Assembly (NCBI GenBank): GCA_032821775.1
Contig: JAVLRN010000008.1
Coordinates: 1,178,001-1,242,000 of the forward strand
DNA length: 64,000 nt
Source of the DNA: Sanguinoderma infundibulare
Taxonomy: Eukaryota; Basidiomycota; Agaricomycetes; Polyporales; Polyporaceae
Direction: 5' to 3'
Position numbers and translations under genes: made by a program. This document shows, one piece after another, positions 44,401 to 56,299 of this stretch (positions within the stretch are counted from its first letter, which is position 1; the number at the start of each line of letters is the position of its first letter). A model generated the notes under the pieces. That model was not told the origin of the DNA. It made no database searches and saw nothing but the letters and a program-made list of their open reading frames with translations.

Positions 44401-45336
44401 TCATTGCAGGTATGCTTAAGCGTTGGCTGGCCAGGGCGACATGGGCCGGATGGCCCCGGTCGGTTGTATTTTCGTAACAACCTTCTTTCGTTGATAGAGC
44501 GTAGGCTCTTCGTCCTCCCACGGCTGCCTAAGCGCATGGCATGCAAAGTGCAGGAATGCCCCGGCCCTGTGCGCTGCGTCTGGGTGGACAATCACCAACC
44601 TCATGCTGTCCATCAAGCGGATGCTCCGAAAGCTCTTTGGAAAGCCGTTTCCACTCGAAGGGGACGATCCCTACATTCTGGCCTCCCGGGGACCTCCCAT
44701 CTATGGTCACGATCTCGCAATGCCCGCTAGGTATGGCAGGCCGCCTCCTTTTGGCGGCGCGGCCGACTCGCACAGCGATCCGGAGGATCTGGGCAGCCCA
44801 CGATGGTCCCTTTCGTTCCGTACGCCCAGTCTCTCCCTTCCATCTTACCGTTCGCTTCTGCGGGATTTAATCGTGTTTTCATAGAACCCGTCCGCACCCT
44901 GTATGGGTATGTCATGCGCACCACGCATGAGAGAACTCCCCCTTACCAAGTTCAGCCGAGATCTTGACACGTCCCCTACAAGGTACGGCGGCGCGCGAAG
45001 GTTCGGCATCCAGTCCAGGGTTTCCCCACACCCTGCACTCGCTTCGTCTGATGGGCAGCCCACGGCTACGATCTCGAAGCCCTTTCGTCATCTCACCCAG
45101 CACGGCTCGCCCGTGCGCAGATGCGGACCATACACGAGGTGGATCTCTGATACCTTCTCGGTCCCCGAAAACCCGTTTCATATCTGGAACACCTGCGACA
45201 ATTTCGTCCGACCTTATTCAAAATGCCGCCTGACTGGCGAAGACTTCCCGCCCTATAAATTCCCTCGCAGAACCAACGTCCCAACCACTGCTCCTCCATA
45301 GGCTCCTCACCCCATCGCACTCGCTCAATCTCCACG
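41469..45336. other. 3.9 kb without a recognised gene
   Basis: Open frames up to about 198 codons (44134-44730, +) occur, but composition and the lack of any conserved-looking block argue against genes. A (CG)n run lies at about 41490-41505. The frame at 44903-45301 (+), ending just before the CFA-synthase start, has no recognised domain. Confidence 0.4.
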
Positions 45337-47331
45337 ATGCCTTCTCACAGATCCCTCCCTTCTAAAGAAAGCCTTTCCTCACCCGGATCATCGCTGGTTG
45401 ATCTCTCCAAACCCTCCCCCTATTCGTTGTTCACCCTCTTCGGTGCGTCGATCGTCGACTTTTGGCCTCTCATCGCTGACGGTGGTCCCTCTTCTTAGCA
45501 CGGTCGTCAATACTTTCCGTATTAGCGTCGGCCATCGCCTCCGGCTACCTCGAAGTCGAGGACTGCGACCAGACCTTCCACTTCGGCAACCCCAAGACTG
45601 CTACCAACTCTGTACACCTTCGAGTCATGAGTGGCAAGTTCTGGACACGCGTATTTGGGTAAGTCTACCTGGCTTCTGTACCTCTGGCCGATGCTGAGGA
45701 AGGCACACAGCTCCGGCGATCTTGGATGTAAGTCCTTCGTCCGATTAGGCGTTCGCACGACCTAATTGCCACACATTCAGTCAGCGAAGCCTACATGATT
45801 GGCGAGGTCGAGGTTGAGAACTTGAAGGCGATCATGGACGTGAGTACCCGTCACCGTAGCCACGAGGCTTCCGAACGTCTTCTCATCCATTCCTTTTTTC
45901 AGCTCTGGCTAGAGAACCAATCAACAATGACGGCTATACATTCCGTTTACAGTCGACTCGCTGCCGCATTCTCGGGACTCCGGAATGCCTTCTTCGGACA
46001 GACACGTTCCCGCGCCCGCCTGAACGTAATCGCGAGCTACGATCAGTCAAACGAACTCTTCAAGGTGCGCGCATCGCCATTCTTCGCTTCTCACTTGACC
46101 TGATGTACGCTTCGTATAGGCGTTCTTGAGTAAAGAGATGATGTACTCGACAGCGTTGTGGGGCGACGAAGAAGGCGGCGTGCGCGGCGACGTGACACAC
46201 GGCCCCACCCCGAACGACCTCGAGTCCGCGCAGCAGCGCAAGATCCATCACGTGCTGAGGACTGCTCGCGTTAAGCCCGGAGACCGCCTGCTCGAATTCG
46301 GCACCGGCTGGGGAGGATTGGCGATCGAGGTAAGCAACGGCTTGACGACCGTCGCAGCCTCTTCCGTTAGCGTTCTCACGTCGGGGCCACCCAGGCTGCC
46401 GCATCTTACGGCTGCGAAGTCGATACGCTCACGCTCTCGATCGAGCAGAAGGAGCTCGCGGAGGAGCGCATCCGGGAGCGGGGTTTGGAAGGCCGTGTGC
46501 GAGTGCACCTAATGGACTACCGCGACATCCCTCCAGAGTTTGAAAACGCCTTCGACGCCTTTGTCAGCGTCGAGATGCTCGAGCACGTAGGCAGCAAGGT
46601 GCGTCTGGTAGCTTTTCTCCACCGCTTCTAGCAACTCATGGACTGGGAACCGCCCCAACAGTACTATAAGAAGTACTTCGAAGTAGTCGACTTTGCGCTC
46701 AAGCCGACGGCAGCGACTATTGTCGTTACGTGCTCCACCTTCCCGGAGGGCCGGTACAGCAATTACCAGTGAGTGTCCAATGCTCCCGCTGATCGCGTCC
46801 CTTTTCTCATTGCTGATCCCGGCCCGACATAGAGCGGATGACTTCATGCGACGCTATATGTGGCCGAACTCGTGTCTGCCCAGCGCGACGGTCCTCATCG
46901 ACTCGGCGTACGCAGCTTCGAAAGGCCGCTTCACCCTCGAAGGCGTCGAGAACCACGCTCCTCGTACGTCTTGCTTCTCACCCGCCCCCTTGGCATGTCA
47001 AGGCTGAGCGTCTCGTACTGACTCCGTGCACGCAGATTACCCACGCACGTTGCGCACATGGGATCGTCGTCTGAAGGCGAACCTCCGGCGGGAGGACATG
47101 GTGCGACGGTACCCGGCGCTGAGCGACGACGCGACCTACCTCGCGTTCCGGCGCAAGTGGGAGTACCTCTTCGCGTACGCCGGCGCCGGGTTCGCGAAGG
47201 GTTACATCACTTGCCACATGCTGACGTTTGTGAGAGCGGTGAGCGTCCTTTCTGCGCTTCCTCCCCTCTGCGGTCATTTTCTGACGCGTTGCGCTTCTCA
47301 CCAGAGTGACGTGACCGCCGCGTGCGATTGA
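45337..47331 (+). CDS. Cyclopropane-fatty-acyl-phospholipid synthase-like protein, 461 aa
   Basis: A SAM-dependent enzyme of the CFA synthase/mycolic methyltransferase family, adding a methylene or methyl group to unsaturated acyl chains of membrane phospholipids. Eleven exons: 45337-45442, 45499-45658, 45711-45727, 45781-45839, 45903-46064, 46120-46329, 46395-46598, 46662-46768, 46833-46963, 47036-47238 and 47305-47331; sum 1386 nt. One exon is only 17 nt. Blocks: SGDLGFSEAYMIGEVEVENL, LNVIASYDQSNELFKAFLSK-EMMYSTALWGDEE, KIHHVLRTARVKPGDRLLEF-GTGWGGLAIEAAASYGC (SAM motif I, split by an intron), VDTLTLSIEQKELAEERI, FDAFVSVEMLEHVGSKYYKK and ADDFMRRYMWPNSCLPS. All core motifs are present, so it should be active. 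The start MPSHRSLPSKES is supported by the in-frame join to LFARSSILSVLASAIASGYL. Confidence 0.92.
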
Positions 47332-50300
47332 GGTCGCTCCGACGGCGGGGAACAGAGGTAGATTGCCACCAGCAGACGATATGATGACCCAAAATAGGGA
47401 AGGCTGGTGTTGTAGCAGCTATTCTGGCTTGGGATCGATAAACGTTCTCGAGTCTTCGCATGCCTGACACTTCATTATGTACGCTCTTACTCTTAACGCT
47501 CTCGACCATCGCTACTAGTAGATACATTGTACGATATGTATGCAGTCCATTCATTCGAATCCACGCAATAGCGTCCGCTCTCCCTGCGCTCGTTCGTTCA
47601 TTAACCATGACGCACGGTCGCCCTCAGGAAGCAATGCGCACTTTTTGCCCCGTCCCTGAGCGGGCGCGAGACGCAGACTGCGGTCAAAGCTTCCGGGTCC
47701 AAAGTACGAACGTCCGGCGCTCGAACGCCCCGCGAAAGTTTCGGGATCGCTTGCGGTGCAGTGTGAGAACGGCGGGCGGCTCAGCGGCGAACTCTCTCTC
47801 CCTGTGGGACTGCCCACATGGCATGACACGGCGAGCATGTCAGTACAAGGGTTCGATTAGGCAGAGGGGGCTGCGGCAGCCGCCTGGAGACGCGGCGATC
47901 GTGGCAGCTTTTCGGAACGAGAAGAGGATTACGATTCACGAATGCGGCCCATTGACACATGTAGAGAGAAACTGGCGTCGGGCGATACTGTACACGCATC
48001 CTTTGCGAACCTGTAGCCATGGGCCCTGGGGGGCTTCAGATGCCGTACCTCGCATGTGAACGCACCAGCTTCCGGGAGAAAGGCAAACGCAACGTGCGCG
48101 GGCGTGGCGTTCCACCAAAGGCAAGCCCCGTACTGCTTCCGCGTCGAAGAAGGCCGGGGAAGCCTGCGTGCGCGAGCCTCCGCCGACCCAGGACGAGCCA
48201 GGCCCCGATGATTGTCGCTGCGGGCCTTGGGCACGCCTCATATCCGGCGGGCTGACAAAGGAGCGACTGATGGCGTTACGTTGCCAGCCACGTACTGTAT
48301 GTATGTATTCGGCCAGATTCCGCTTCCGGCGTGTTGGAGCGGTCAATCTGTGGGCGCACGTAGGAACGCTCCCGACCAGAAGCAGGGCGAAGGCCGCACC
48401 GCGCCTCGTGGCTCGCGACGAACATAGTGTACAGGCGAACGTCAATTTTCTTGCCCCAAGCGTCGCGCGATGCCGTACAGGTGCTGTTGCGAACGCAGAT
48501 GGAAGGCTCGTCAATTAAACGCACCCTCCTCTGCGCTCCCATCGTGACCCGCGCCCAGCGCCGACGAATTCCGGTCCGCACGGTAAATGGGTTCTCCACG
48601 CTCGGGGCGCAAGGGCGAGGGCGGATTGTACGGCGGCAGAGGCCAAAGGGTGGGTCTTCCATGTCACGGTGTTCACTTGACGTATTCCATCCATCGCGAT
48701 CCCCCGTAGCGTTCCAAGGGTCCCCCACCCGTGCGAGCCGCGCCCCTGTCGGTGGGAGGGGCCGTCGAAGCGTCGCCCGGCCGAGCGAAGCGGGCAAATC
48801 GCTACGTGCGCTGGCGCGCGCCCGCCGGGGTCACTAGTAGCCAAGTGCGGAAGAACGCGTCGACTATTCCTTGCACCGTGCGCATTGGGCCCTGCCAGCG
48901 CGGTCTCGAATCGGGACCGGGTCGCCGTCGGAACGCCTCAGGGCTACCGGTCACCTGTGATTCACCATCATGCGCCGCCGGCCATAGTTGCCAGCGACGC
49001 CGTGTTTTGTGGAGGGGCCCGCCGCTGGGACGGCGCAAAATCGGATGGCGCGTCGAATGCCTGTCAGCCAAGGCCGGCGAAGGCGCAGAGCTAAACCACA
49101 GCTAGTTTCTCCAGAGGCGACGGACGTAAGTCGAAGCCTTAGGCTTCATTTGTGTGGGAGCCCGGCCGAGTTTAACGGACCGCGCATGGCCCCAGGGGGG
49201 TTCTCTTGGCTGTCGTACGCAAACGGTATGTCAACCCTTCCACGCGACGGCGGGGTTTCATGCCTAGCGGTGTAATGCGTTAGATATGACAACGCCGACG
49301 GTCGAACAAACGCACCTTCTCATTCGTAATTTATGACTGTTCACAGCGCAATTGGCAACCCGAGACCCAGCAGCGCACGCACAGCCCGACCAGGCCCAGG
49401 ACCGCGCACGCGTATCGATGAAAGCGAGCAATGGGCCTGTCAAGTGGAGAGGACAGGGCGGGAATGTACAATATCTGATTGGCGTTCTGCCCGAGGGCGC
49501 ATATCCTATCCGACATGGACGCGTATGTGATACCTAGAATTGAAGAAGCACCCGTCAGGGCTCGCGACATAGAGTTTCGATGACTCACCACGAAACAGGG
49601 GTCGCAATGTCGCGTCGCGCGCGCGCGCGCGCACGCACCCAGCTCGGCCGCAGAAGTCCCTCCTCCCACAGTGCCTCGCCCCTCGCATAGGCTTCCGGAT
49701 GGTGCGGCCGAGCGTTGGGAGGCGGGGATTCCCGGCGCACCTCGCCATCCAGGATTTCTATACGGATAGATAGATGTTCACCAGGCGAGCATCTCAACGA
49801 GATCCCAACCCTGCGTCCCAATCGCCCATCCCGACCTTCGGTCATCAAACGTGGCCATCAAGCGAGCGGGCCAGCGAGCCGCAGGGCCAGTGGGTGCCTG
49901 TTGAGCGGACATCTGACTGGGCGATATGACGTATGTCTTTTCTGCGGCAACAGCTCACGTATACCCCAAAACAGCGCCCGAAGCCGCGAAGAGTTGTGGC
50001 ATTTCCCTTGCTTGCGCGCGTTCGGTGCCTGTCGGCCAAGCTAGCGATCTCATAAGCGATTCATCTCCGTGGGTGCCAATCGATCCGCAGGAGGTCGACC
50101 GTCGACCTAGACACGTCGGGTTCCGGAATGTTTTGGTGACCGCAACACGAGGTCGACCCACTGGTCGTAAAGACTCGCGAAGGTGGCGATTGCGAGGACG
50201 AACAAATCCGCTGGGACCCCACGAAGCTTCAGAACCTGCAAGCAAGGCCTGTTAGATATGCACCGGTTCATGAGAGGCTCTATACGACGCACTGTCTGCA

Positions 50301-50975
50301 AGCAATACGTAACCGGCGATCAACGTATGCAGGCTGAGCACTGCAGGCTGGCAGCTCTAGCTGGCAGTGCTCTACAACTATGCTCGCTTCGCTTCGCAAT
50401 TATGTCCGGAGAGTTCCTCTGTTGCGGCAGGAACCACGGCATGTCAGATTAGGATCCTTGCAGAGGCTCAGGACGGACTGGATATCATGCAAGGTTTGAC
50501 TTACGATGACGGACCGGCTACTGTCAGCGCGTGCGTCGAACGCCTGGTAGGACCGGCTTCTGCTTCCTGTTCTCGCACGTGGAGTGGCTTGACGGTCGAG
50601 TCCGAATTCGTGGCAGGCGATAAAAAGTGATTGCACACCAATGTACACGCGACAGCGGACATAGTAGCGTTCTAAAGCACGGCAGGCCTGCGGATGAGAA
50701 GCGTGAATACTATACATGTTGGAGCCGAACCAAACCTTTGCCCAATCGATGAGCTGAGCTACGCTTTCCAGCCGGAGATCCAAAGTACACATCATATCCT
50801 ACACGCCACCGATGCTCGTTTCACAGTCATGCAAACGCTGGGAATCAGTCCGCGACTGCGGCTTGCTCTCCAGTTCTCGTGCTTCCCTTCTATGACCTGC
50901 GGTCCCACCATACGGTCGCCCCGCGACCCCACCGACCGCGCTCTGGAACCAACCGCCGCGATCACAGTGTGGGGT
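47332..50975. other. 3.6 kb without a recognised gene
   Basis: Many overlapping GC-rich frames on both strands, none longer than about 200 codons and none with a family signature. A minus-strand frame near 50107-50301 (VLKLRGVPADLFVLAIATFA) looks protein-like but is short. A (CG)n run lies at 49616-49632. Confidence 0.4.
49616..49632. repeat. (CG)n dinucleotide run
   Basis: Seventeen bases of alternating C and G, within a CpG-rich stretch that has not lost CpG, followed by ACGCACC. Such runs can adopt Z-DNA; no coding context is seen. Confidence 0.8.
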
Positions 50976-52530
50976 TCATCCGCAACATGTCCACTTTCCG
51001 TCCCGCTCAAACCACACCTTGCCCTTCGGCAGGATGATGGTCCGGAGCGTAGGACAGGCCTTGCTCCAGATGCGCGCAATCTCCCCCTCGTCCTCGATGG
51101 AGGCGGACCCCGCTGCCATGAACGTCAGATAGCGCAGGTCCGAGAAGTTGGAGAGGGAGGGCCCCGAGTCTTGCAGCATTTTCTGTGGAGAAAGCGAGAG
51201 AAGGGTTGGTTCAGCATCGCGATACGACCACGCCACGCCACGCGTCATTTGGCCACAGCACCCGTCCAAAACCAGAAACGGGCTCGACCGATAGAGCCGA
51301 CGGACCACGCGTGAGAAGTTGGCGTTGAGCACGCCCATCTGGCCATCCTTGACGTTTCTGGGAACGTCTCTGGGAAGGCGGAAGAGATCGATTACCTGCT
51401 AGAGACATGGGCTACAGATAAGTCTGCCCATGTGGCCGCAGAGGATCCGCCAAGCAAGTCGGACCGGTGACGACCCATGGTCGTGCGGTCTCACAAGAAC
51501 TGTCATGACCTGAGAGCGCGCGGTCATTAATACCGGTTCGAGGGATGAGCGAGAGCTCCCCGGACGTTCAAGAGCCAACTAGTGCATCTTGTGTCTTCCT
51601 AAATAGACGCCCGCCCGTTCATCTCCGTCGCAGGAAGGGCCCGAAGGGGACGCAGATAGGCAGCAAGCGCAAATGAAGGAACCCGTGGCAGAGGCGATTG
51701 ACTGTCAACGAACGGCGACTCACAGTGTCGAAGAGGGCCATGAGCACCACCACATGCAACGCCTCCAGCTCGGGGAGCCGTTTCGCGATCTCCGGGAGAA
51801 GCACGTCCGGGGCGAGCGTTTGGTCTAGCGACATGATCGTCAGCCGCTTGATGGGCCGGGCGGAGAGCGTGAGCGAGTCGAGCGGTTGGCAGCCGTCCTC
51901 CATGAACATCGAGAGCGAGACGCCTTCGACGGGCCTGCCCTTGACGACGGCGGCGATGACGGACGGGCCGGCGTGGACGGTGCGAAACGAGCGGAGGTGG
52001 GGCATGGCGCGGTCGGAGAGGACGAAGGCCTGCTTTGTCTGGAAGCCGCGCAGGCAAAGCTCGGTGAGGGACGGCTGGGTCTCGAGGACCTTTGCAAGCT
52101 CGATATCGCAGCGGATGGAGGTGCCGAGGGTCCTGAGCGGGACACGGAGCCCGTCTAGGACCCAGGCCAAACCGTAGTGGTTGTCCTGTGGGGAGAGCTC
52201 GATGCTGAGGTGCCGGAGGGACGTGAGGTGTGTGAGTGTGTCCCTGAGAAGGCGGAAAAGGTTTGATAGAGCTCGGTGTTGTGACCAGTCGACGCTGAGC
52301 TTCCGGACGAGGGTGGCGTAGGTGGGTGAGAGACAGAGGAGTTTGAGACAGGCTATACAGCGGGCGACGGGCATTTCGGGGATGATGCGGTAGAGGATGC
52401 GAGTTCCGATTGTGTAGAAGACATGGTTCACGAGAAGGACCGGGGGGAGGTATCGGGGTTCGAGCTCCTCGAAGATGAAGTCGATTATCTCGACTGGGAA
52501 GGAGCGCAGACGGAAGTACGCATGGAACAT
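50976..52530 (-). CDS. F-box/LRR-like protein, 337 aa, long intron
   Basis: A substrate-adaptor-type F-box protein of the kind expanded in Agaricomycetes. The start MFHAYFRLRSFPVEIIDFIF-EELEPRYLPPVLLVN carries the F-box core (P-V-E-I-I-D-x-I-F-E, then L-x-V-N). Exon 1 is 52530-51724, with leucine-rich segments LTHLTSLRHLSIELSP and LTIMSLDQTLAPDVLLPEIA. The last exon, 51182-50976, encodes LRYLTFMAAGSASIEDEGEI and CPTLRTIILPKGKVWFERDG, a conserved C-terminal signature of this group. A phase-0 join gives 1014 nt, but then the intron is 541 bp, about ten times the local norm. An unseen middle exon is possible but not needed for continuity. The target is unknown. Confidence 0.82.
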
Positions 52531-55105
52531 TGCCGGTGAAAAGCAGAGTCTTGTCAGAATGTGATCGAGTCAAGCTCAGAGACAGATGCAGCACGGCAAC
52601 GCATGCAAAGTATAGACAGAGCGGGGGCACAAGGCGGCGAGGCTTATCGCCGGGGCTGTCCTCGTCGTGGTCGAAGGCGAAGCGGTGGCCGATGTCACAA
52701 CCGCTCGCACCGCCCTTTTTGGCAGTCACGTAGGAACCACTTCCAGCCACCGCTGCCAGAACTCTTCCTCCCCTCCCGTCCTGTCTCTCGCAATCGCCTG
52801 AATCCTGAAAGCACCTTTCATTGAAAAGTGATGTGGTACCGCAAGCTCGCTGAAGCCTGAAAATCTTGGAAAACTCTGGACTCCCGGTGACATCATGATA
52901 ATGATTCCGGGTCGGCCATGCAAAACAGTCCGAAACTCAAACCTTCCTCTCCCAGCGCTCAGAAGTCTGATGCCATGTCCTTACGTCCCTTGTGCCGTAT
53001 GTTGCTCAGGGACCATTGCTTCGACAGGCGACATCTGCTGACGATAAGTAGTATTCAAACACGCTTTCGAGCCAGCGACTCGAGGTTACCCCAACCGCAC
53101 ACCCTACCACCCTAACTCCCCGTCTTCGCTTCAGTCGGCATGATGCGCTTGGTCCTTGACAGATTTCGATGAAACCGCACCCAGGGGATCGAGATAGAGT
53201 TTCATTCATAACGCCCGCAGCAAGGAAGTCCAAAATCCGAGAGTTGGCTGCTCATTTCGACCCATCGGACCCGCTGCGTCCCCACACCTCATCCTGCCAA
53301 TAGAGATTCGACTATCTGGCCGTAAATAGGCTGGCCCTCCTGAGACCATCTACGTTTCGATAGCGCCAGAAGCTCGAGAACGGACCCATCCTGCCCTTCG
53401 AGGCCTCCACGTCCTTCGGCATCATCACGTTGGCACGGACTTTTCTCTCCGTTCGCCTGGTTCTGCGGACGTAGGGTGCGAGTACAACGACGGGGTGCCC
53501 GGCCACACGCCGTCTTTCTTCTGACTGGACTTGAGGTCATCGGCGAGAGGCCTTCAAGCTTCCATGGTCCATGCGGCTCGCAATCTCCCGAGTCCACTCG
53601 TCCTTCTGCTCCCGGCCCATCTTCTAGTCTTGCCTGTGCCTACTTTGAGATCCGCTCGTGATGCGTCGCTCAGCATGCTCGGCAGCAGCGTCCGTTCTCC
53701 CTATTGGCAGTTTGCAGGCCGCGATAGCGTCCAAGAACGGACTCACCGCGAACCATATCAACACGCCTGCCGCGAACCGTACCGCTCAGGCACCCCACGG
53801 GACCGACGGAGCCCCCTGCGACGCGCGCCCAGTCTGGCGAGTGGTCAGTCAACATGACAAGTCCCGTCTGAGTAAGACGAACCTACTCCTCCATTCAACG
53901 CGTCTCCAAACTCGACAGCCCTCCTTCCCTTCTCAAGCCTTTCGCCTCGTGGCTGCTGACCGCCATCGCATTACACGTCGAAGACACCCCAAGAGGTTCG
54001 ATAACCGCGCGCGGCGTCTTCAGGCCCCAACCCCGGACGAAGATGGCGAATGTTATGGACCCGATCCTCTTCTGGGACATCCCAGCAAAGGCCAAAGCCA
54101 AAGGGACGACATGAACCCTGAGTTCAAGAGCGCCCTCAAGGCTCACCGAGGTCCACCCAACCCCAGGCCCGGGCTCACTCCAACCGACCAAAGGCACGCC
54201 AGGAACTTGAACTACAAACGCCTCCTCCCCTACCGCACCATCGGCGCCGGCCCGACCTCCCTGTGGCTCGACTGCACCCCCCGACTGCCTCGACGCGTAT
54301 CAGCCCCCACGCCGCGTGACACTGGTTCCAGAGGGGACGGACGGACGCGCTGCACCGTCACGTCCGCGTTCCTCGCCACGCTCTCCTGCTCCGCGATGAT
54401 GAGCTCGCACGAGCCCTCGCAAGAGGACGAGCACAGCGCGCTGGAGAGTCGAGACGTACGAGAGGACGCGGGAGCGCACGGGGGTGGCAAGATGGACCGG
54501 AGTAGGCGCCGCAGCGAGTTGTGGAACTTGAGATAGAGCTGGAGGGGGGCTGAAGTGGTTTTGCTATGCCCCTCTTCGGACTCGGGAGGGGGCAACGGAT
54601 CAAGAGGTTCGCGATGGGCCACAAGCTGGTGTTGGCCGACTTCACCACGGCCGCGGGGCCGTTTCTGTAGCCGAAGACCGTCATTGGAATGCAGGGTGAA
54701 CACTGGAGGGCGGTCGAGGCGCGAGGAGAGACGAAGAGCGTTTCGCCAAGCTGTTCAACGACCTGGAAGCGTATTCTGAAGTGGAGTTCTGTGGACGATA
54801 GAAGGTAACGTACCTAGACAGTGCAGTTTGCACGCCGGTCAAAACGGCGAACGGGTTACGCCGGCAAAGCTAAGGAGACGGTACGTACTCCGAACAACCT
54901 CGACATTGACAAGATAGGTTGAGGCTCGCACAGCAGACGTCCTACGGTAAGAGGCAAGCAGGAAAGATAGCCGTACATTATACGAGTATATGTAAATCGT
55001 CAGCGCGTGGTGCGGACATCCATTGTTTCTAAAGAGTCGTCATTAATTCCTTCCCGGCAACCAATCCATTCACTGCCCCAGCAGCGGACGCAAGCCCCAC
55101 GCTCA
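52531..55105. other. 2.6 kb with one uncertain long ORF
   Basis: This holds the promoter side of the F-box gene and the 3' flank of ERG25. The plus-strand frame 53658-54536 is described separately. A frame near 53900 (SLLKPFASWLLTAIALHVED then TKMANVMDPILFWDIP) is protein-like but stops at about 54111; it could be an exon of an unrecognised gene. Confidence 0.35.
53658..54536 (+). CDS. Hypothetical ORF of 292 codons
   Basis: A long open frame starting MMRRSACSAAASVLPIGSLQ. It has no recognised domain, is strongly basic and Ser/Pro/Arg-rich, and the alternative frame over 53890-54110 looks more protein-like. I consider it more likely a chance frame or a scrambled relic than a gene. Confidence 0.2.
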   Translation: MMRRSACSAAASVLPIGSLQAAIASKNGLTANHINTPAANRTAQAPHGTDGAPCDARPVWRVVSQHDKSRLSKTNLLLHSTRLQTRQPSFPSQAFRLVAADRHRITRRRHPKRFDNRARRLQAPTPDEDGECYGPDPLLGHPSKGQSQRDDMNPEFKSALKAHRGPPNPRPGLTPTDQRHARNLNYKRLLPYRTIGAGPTSLWLDCTPRLPRRVSAPTPRDTGSRGDGRTRCTVTSAFLATLSCSAMMSSHEPSQEDEHSALESRDVREDAGAHGGGKMDRSRRRSELWNLR

Positions 55106-56299
55106 CTAGTCCGACTTGGGCTTTTTACCGGTCAGCGAGTACTGCTCGACCTCGGCCTCGGCGATGAGGCCCTCGCGCTCCGCGGCGTCGATGAGCTGCT
55201 GCTCGCGGGCGGCAAACTCCTCCTTGGAGAGGTTGAGCTTCTTCATCTCCCTGATGCGCTTGCTGTACTCCTGGTACTTGGTGTCCGTGCCGAAGAGGCG
55301 GTCGCACCAGCGGAAGGAGGTCGAGAAGTTGTTGACGAACGCCATGTGGTGGAAGTCGTGGTGCTCGGCCCCGGACCAGAAGGGGAGGATGTGCTGCAGG
55401 GACCAGGGGAAGTCTGCAGCGCGCGCAAACGCAAGTCAGTACGCGACGACTCGCAAGCTGCGGCAAAGAGGAAACGCACCGTAGCCGGAGTGCGCGTCGA
55501 CGGCCTGGAAGAGACGGAGGATGATCCAGACGTAGACGGTGACAATGTGGAGGGCGCCGCCGAACGCGCAGTAGAGGATGGGGCCGGCGATCGTGCCGGT
55601 GCCGAGGATCATGACCTCCGCCGGGTGCGCGTACTCGGCGGCGAGACCGAAGGGGGCCGAGTACTTGTGGTGGATCTTGTGGATGTGCTTGTAGAGGGGG
55701 CCCCAGTGCAGCGCGCGATGGGCGAAGAAGTGGAACATGTCCTCGAAGACGAAGAAGAAGGCGATCTGGGGGAACTGCTGCTGCCACGAGGGGAAGGGCA
55801 CCTGCCAGGTCTGCATGCCGAACGCCTCCGCCATGGGGTGGAAGAGCCAGATCTGCATGCGGCGGACGGGGGAAGCTCAGCCACGAGTCGGGCGAGAAGG
55901 AGGGAGTGAATGGGACGTACGACGGGGAGCTCGACCATGAAGTGGGAGAAGAGGACCTGCTTGGTGCACTCCCACTGCTCCGCCGCGGTGGGGACCTTGT
56001 TGGGCTGGAGCTTCCATTTCCTGAAGTAGGGTATGGCGTCGATGATGATCCACGGTATGCAGCGGCCAAAGTACACGATCTGCAGGAAACGGGTTTGGAC
56101 TCATCCACGTCGCACGCAGGAGAAGGACGCGTCGTACCTCGTGCAGCAGGAAGCTAGCAAGCCCGGTCGCGAGGATGGGGTTGTTGAGCCAGAGATACCA
56201 AGCGACCCACTGGGTCTCGAGGAAGCTGAGCTTGCTCATGTCCAGGTTGGCGTACAAGAGGTCCGCGGTCGCGTGCGCGAGAGGCGCCGTCGAGTTCAT
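55106..56299 (-). CDS. ERG25: C-4 methylsterol oxidase ERG25, 333 aa
   Basis: The non-haem di-iron monooxygenase that oxidises the C-4 methyl groups of 4,4-dimethylzymosterol in ergosterol synthesis, in the ER membrane with Erg26/Erg27/Erg28. Exons: 56299-56138, 56079-55921, 55852-55480 and 55413-55106, total 1002 nt. The fatty-acid-hydroxylase histidine motifs are complete: HFFAHRALH (HRxxH), HKIHHKYSAP (HxxHH) and AEHHDFHHMAF (HHxxH). Also visible are QIWLFHPMAEAFGMQTWQVP, FFFVFEDMFHFFAHR, GLAAEYAHPAEVMILGTGTI and [20 protein letters not shown]. The C-terminus EQYSLTGKKPKSD ends in a KKxx-like basic tail fitting ER retention. Length matches the family. It is a single complete gene with no sign of decay. 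Confidence 0.96.

Noticed and set aside
44134..44730. 198-codon plus-strand ORF
   Set aside because: Arg/Pro/Ser-rich without domain, with equally long antisense frames, as expected from GC-rich noise.
51599..52750. A 383-codon minus-strand frame overlapping the F-box gene
   Set aside because: It is out of frame with the clear F-box protein, extremely Pro/Arg/His-rich, and is a shadow of the GC-biased third codon positions.
55007..55909. A 300-codon plus-strand frame and a 327-codon minus-strand frame over ERG25
   Set aside because: Both are shadows of the ERG25 exons; the frame with the histidine motifs and consistent splice sites is the real one.
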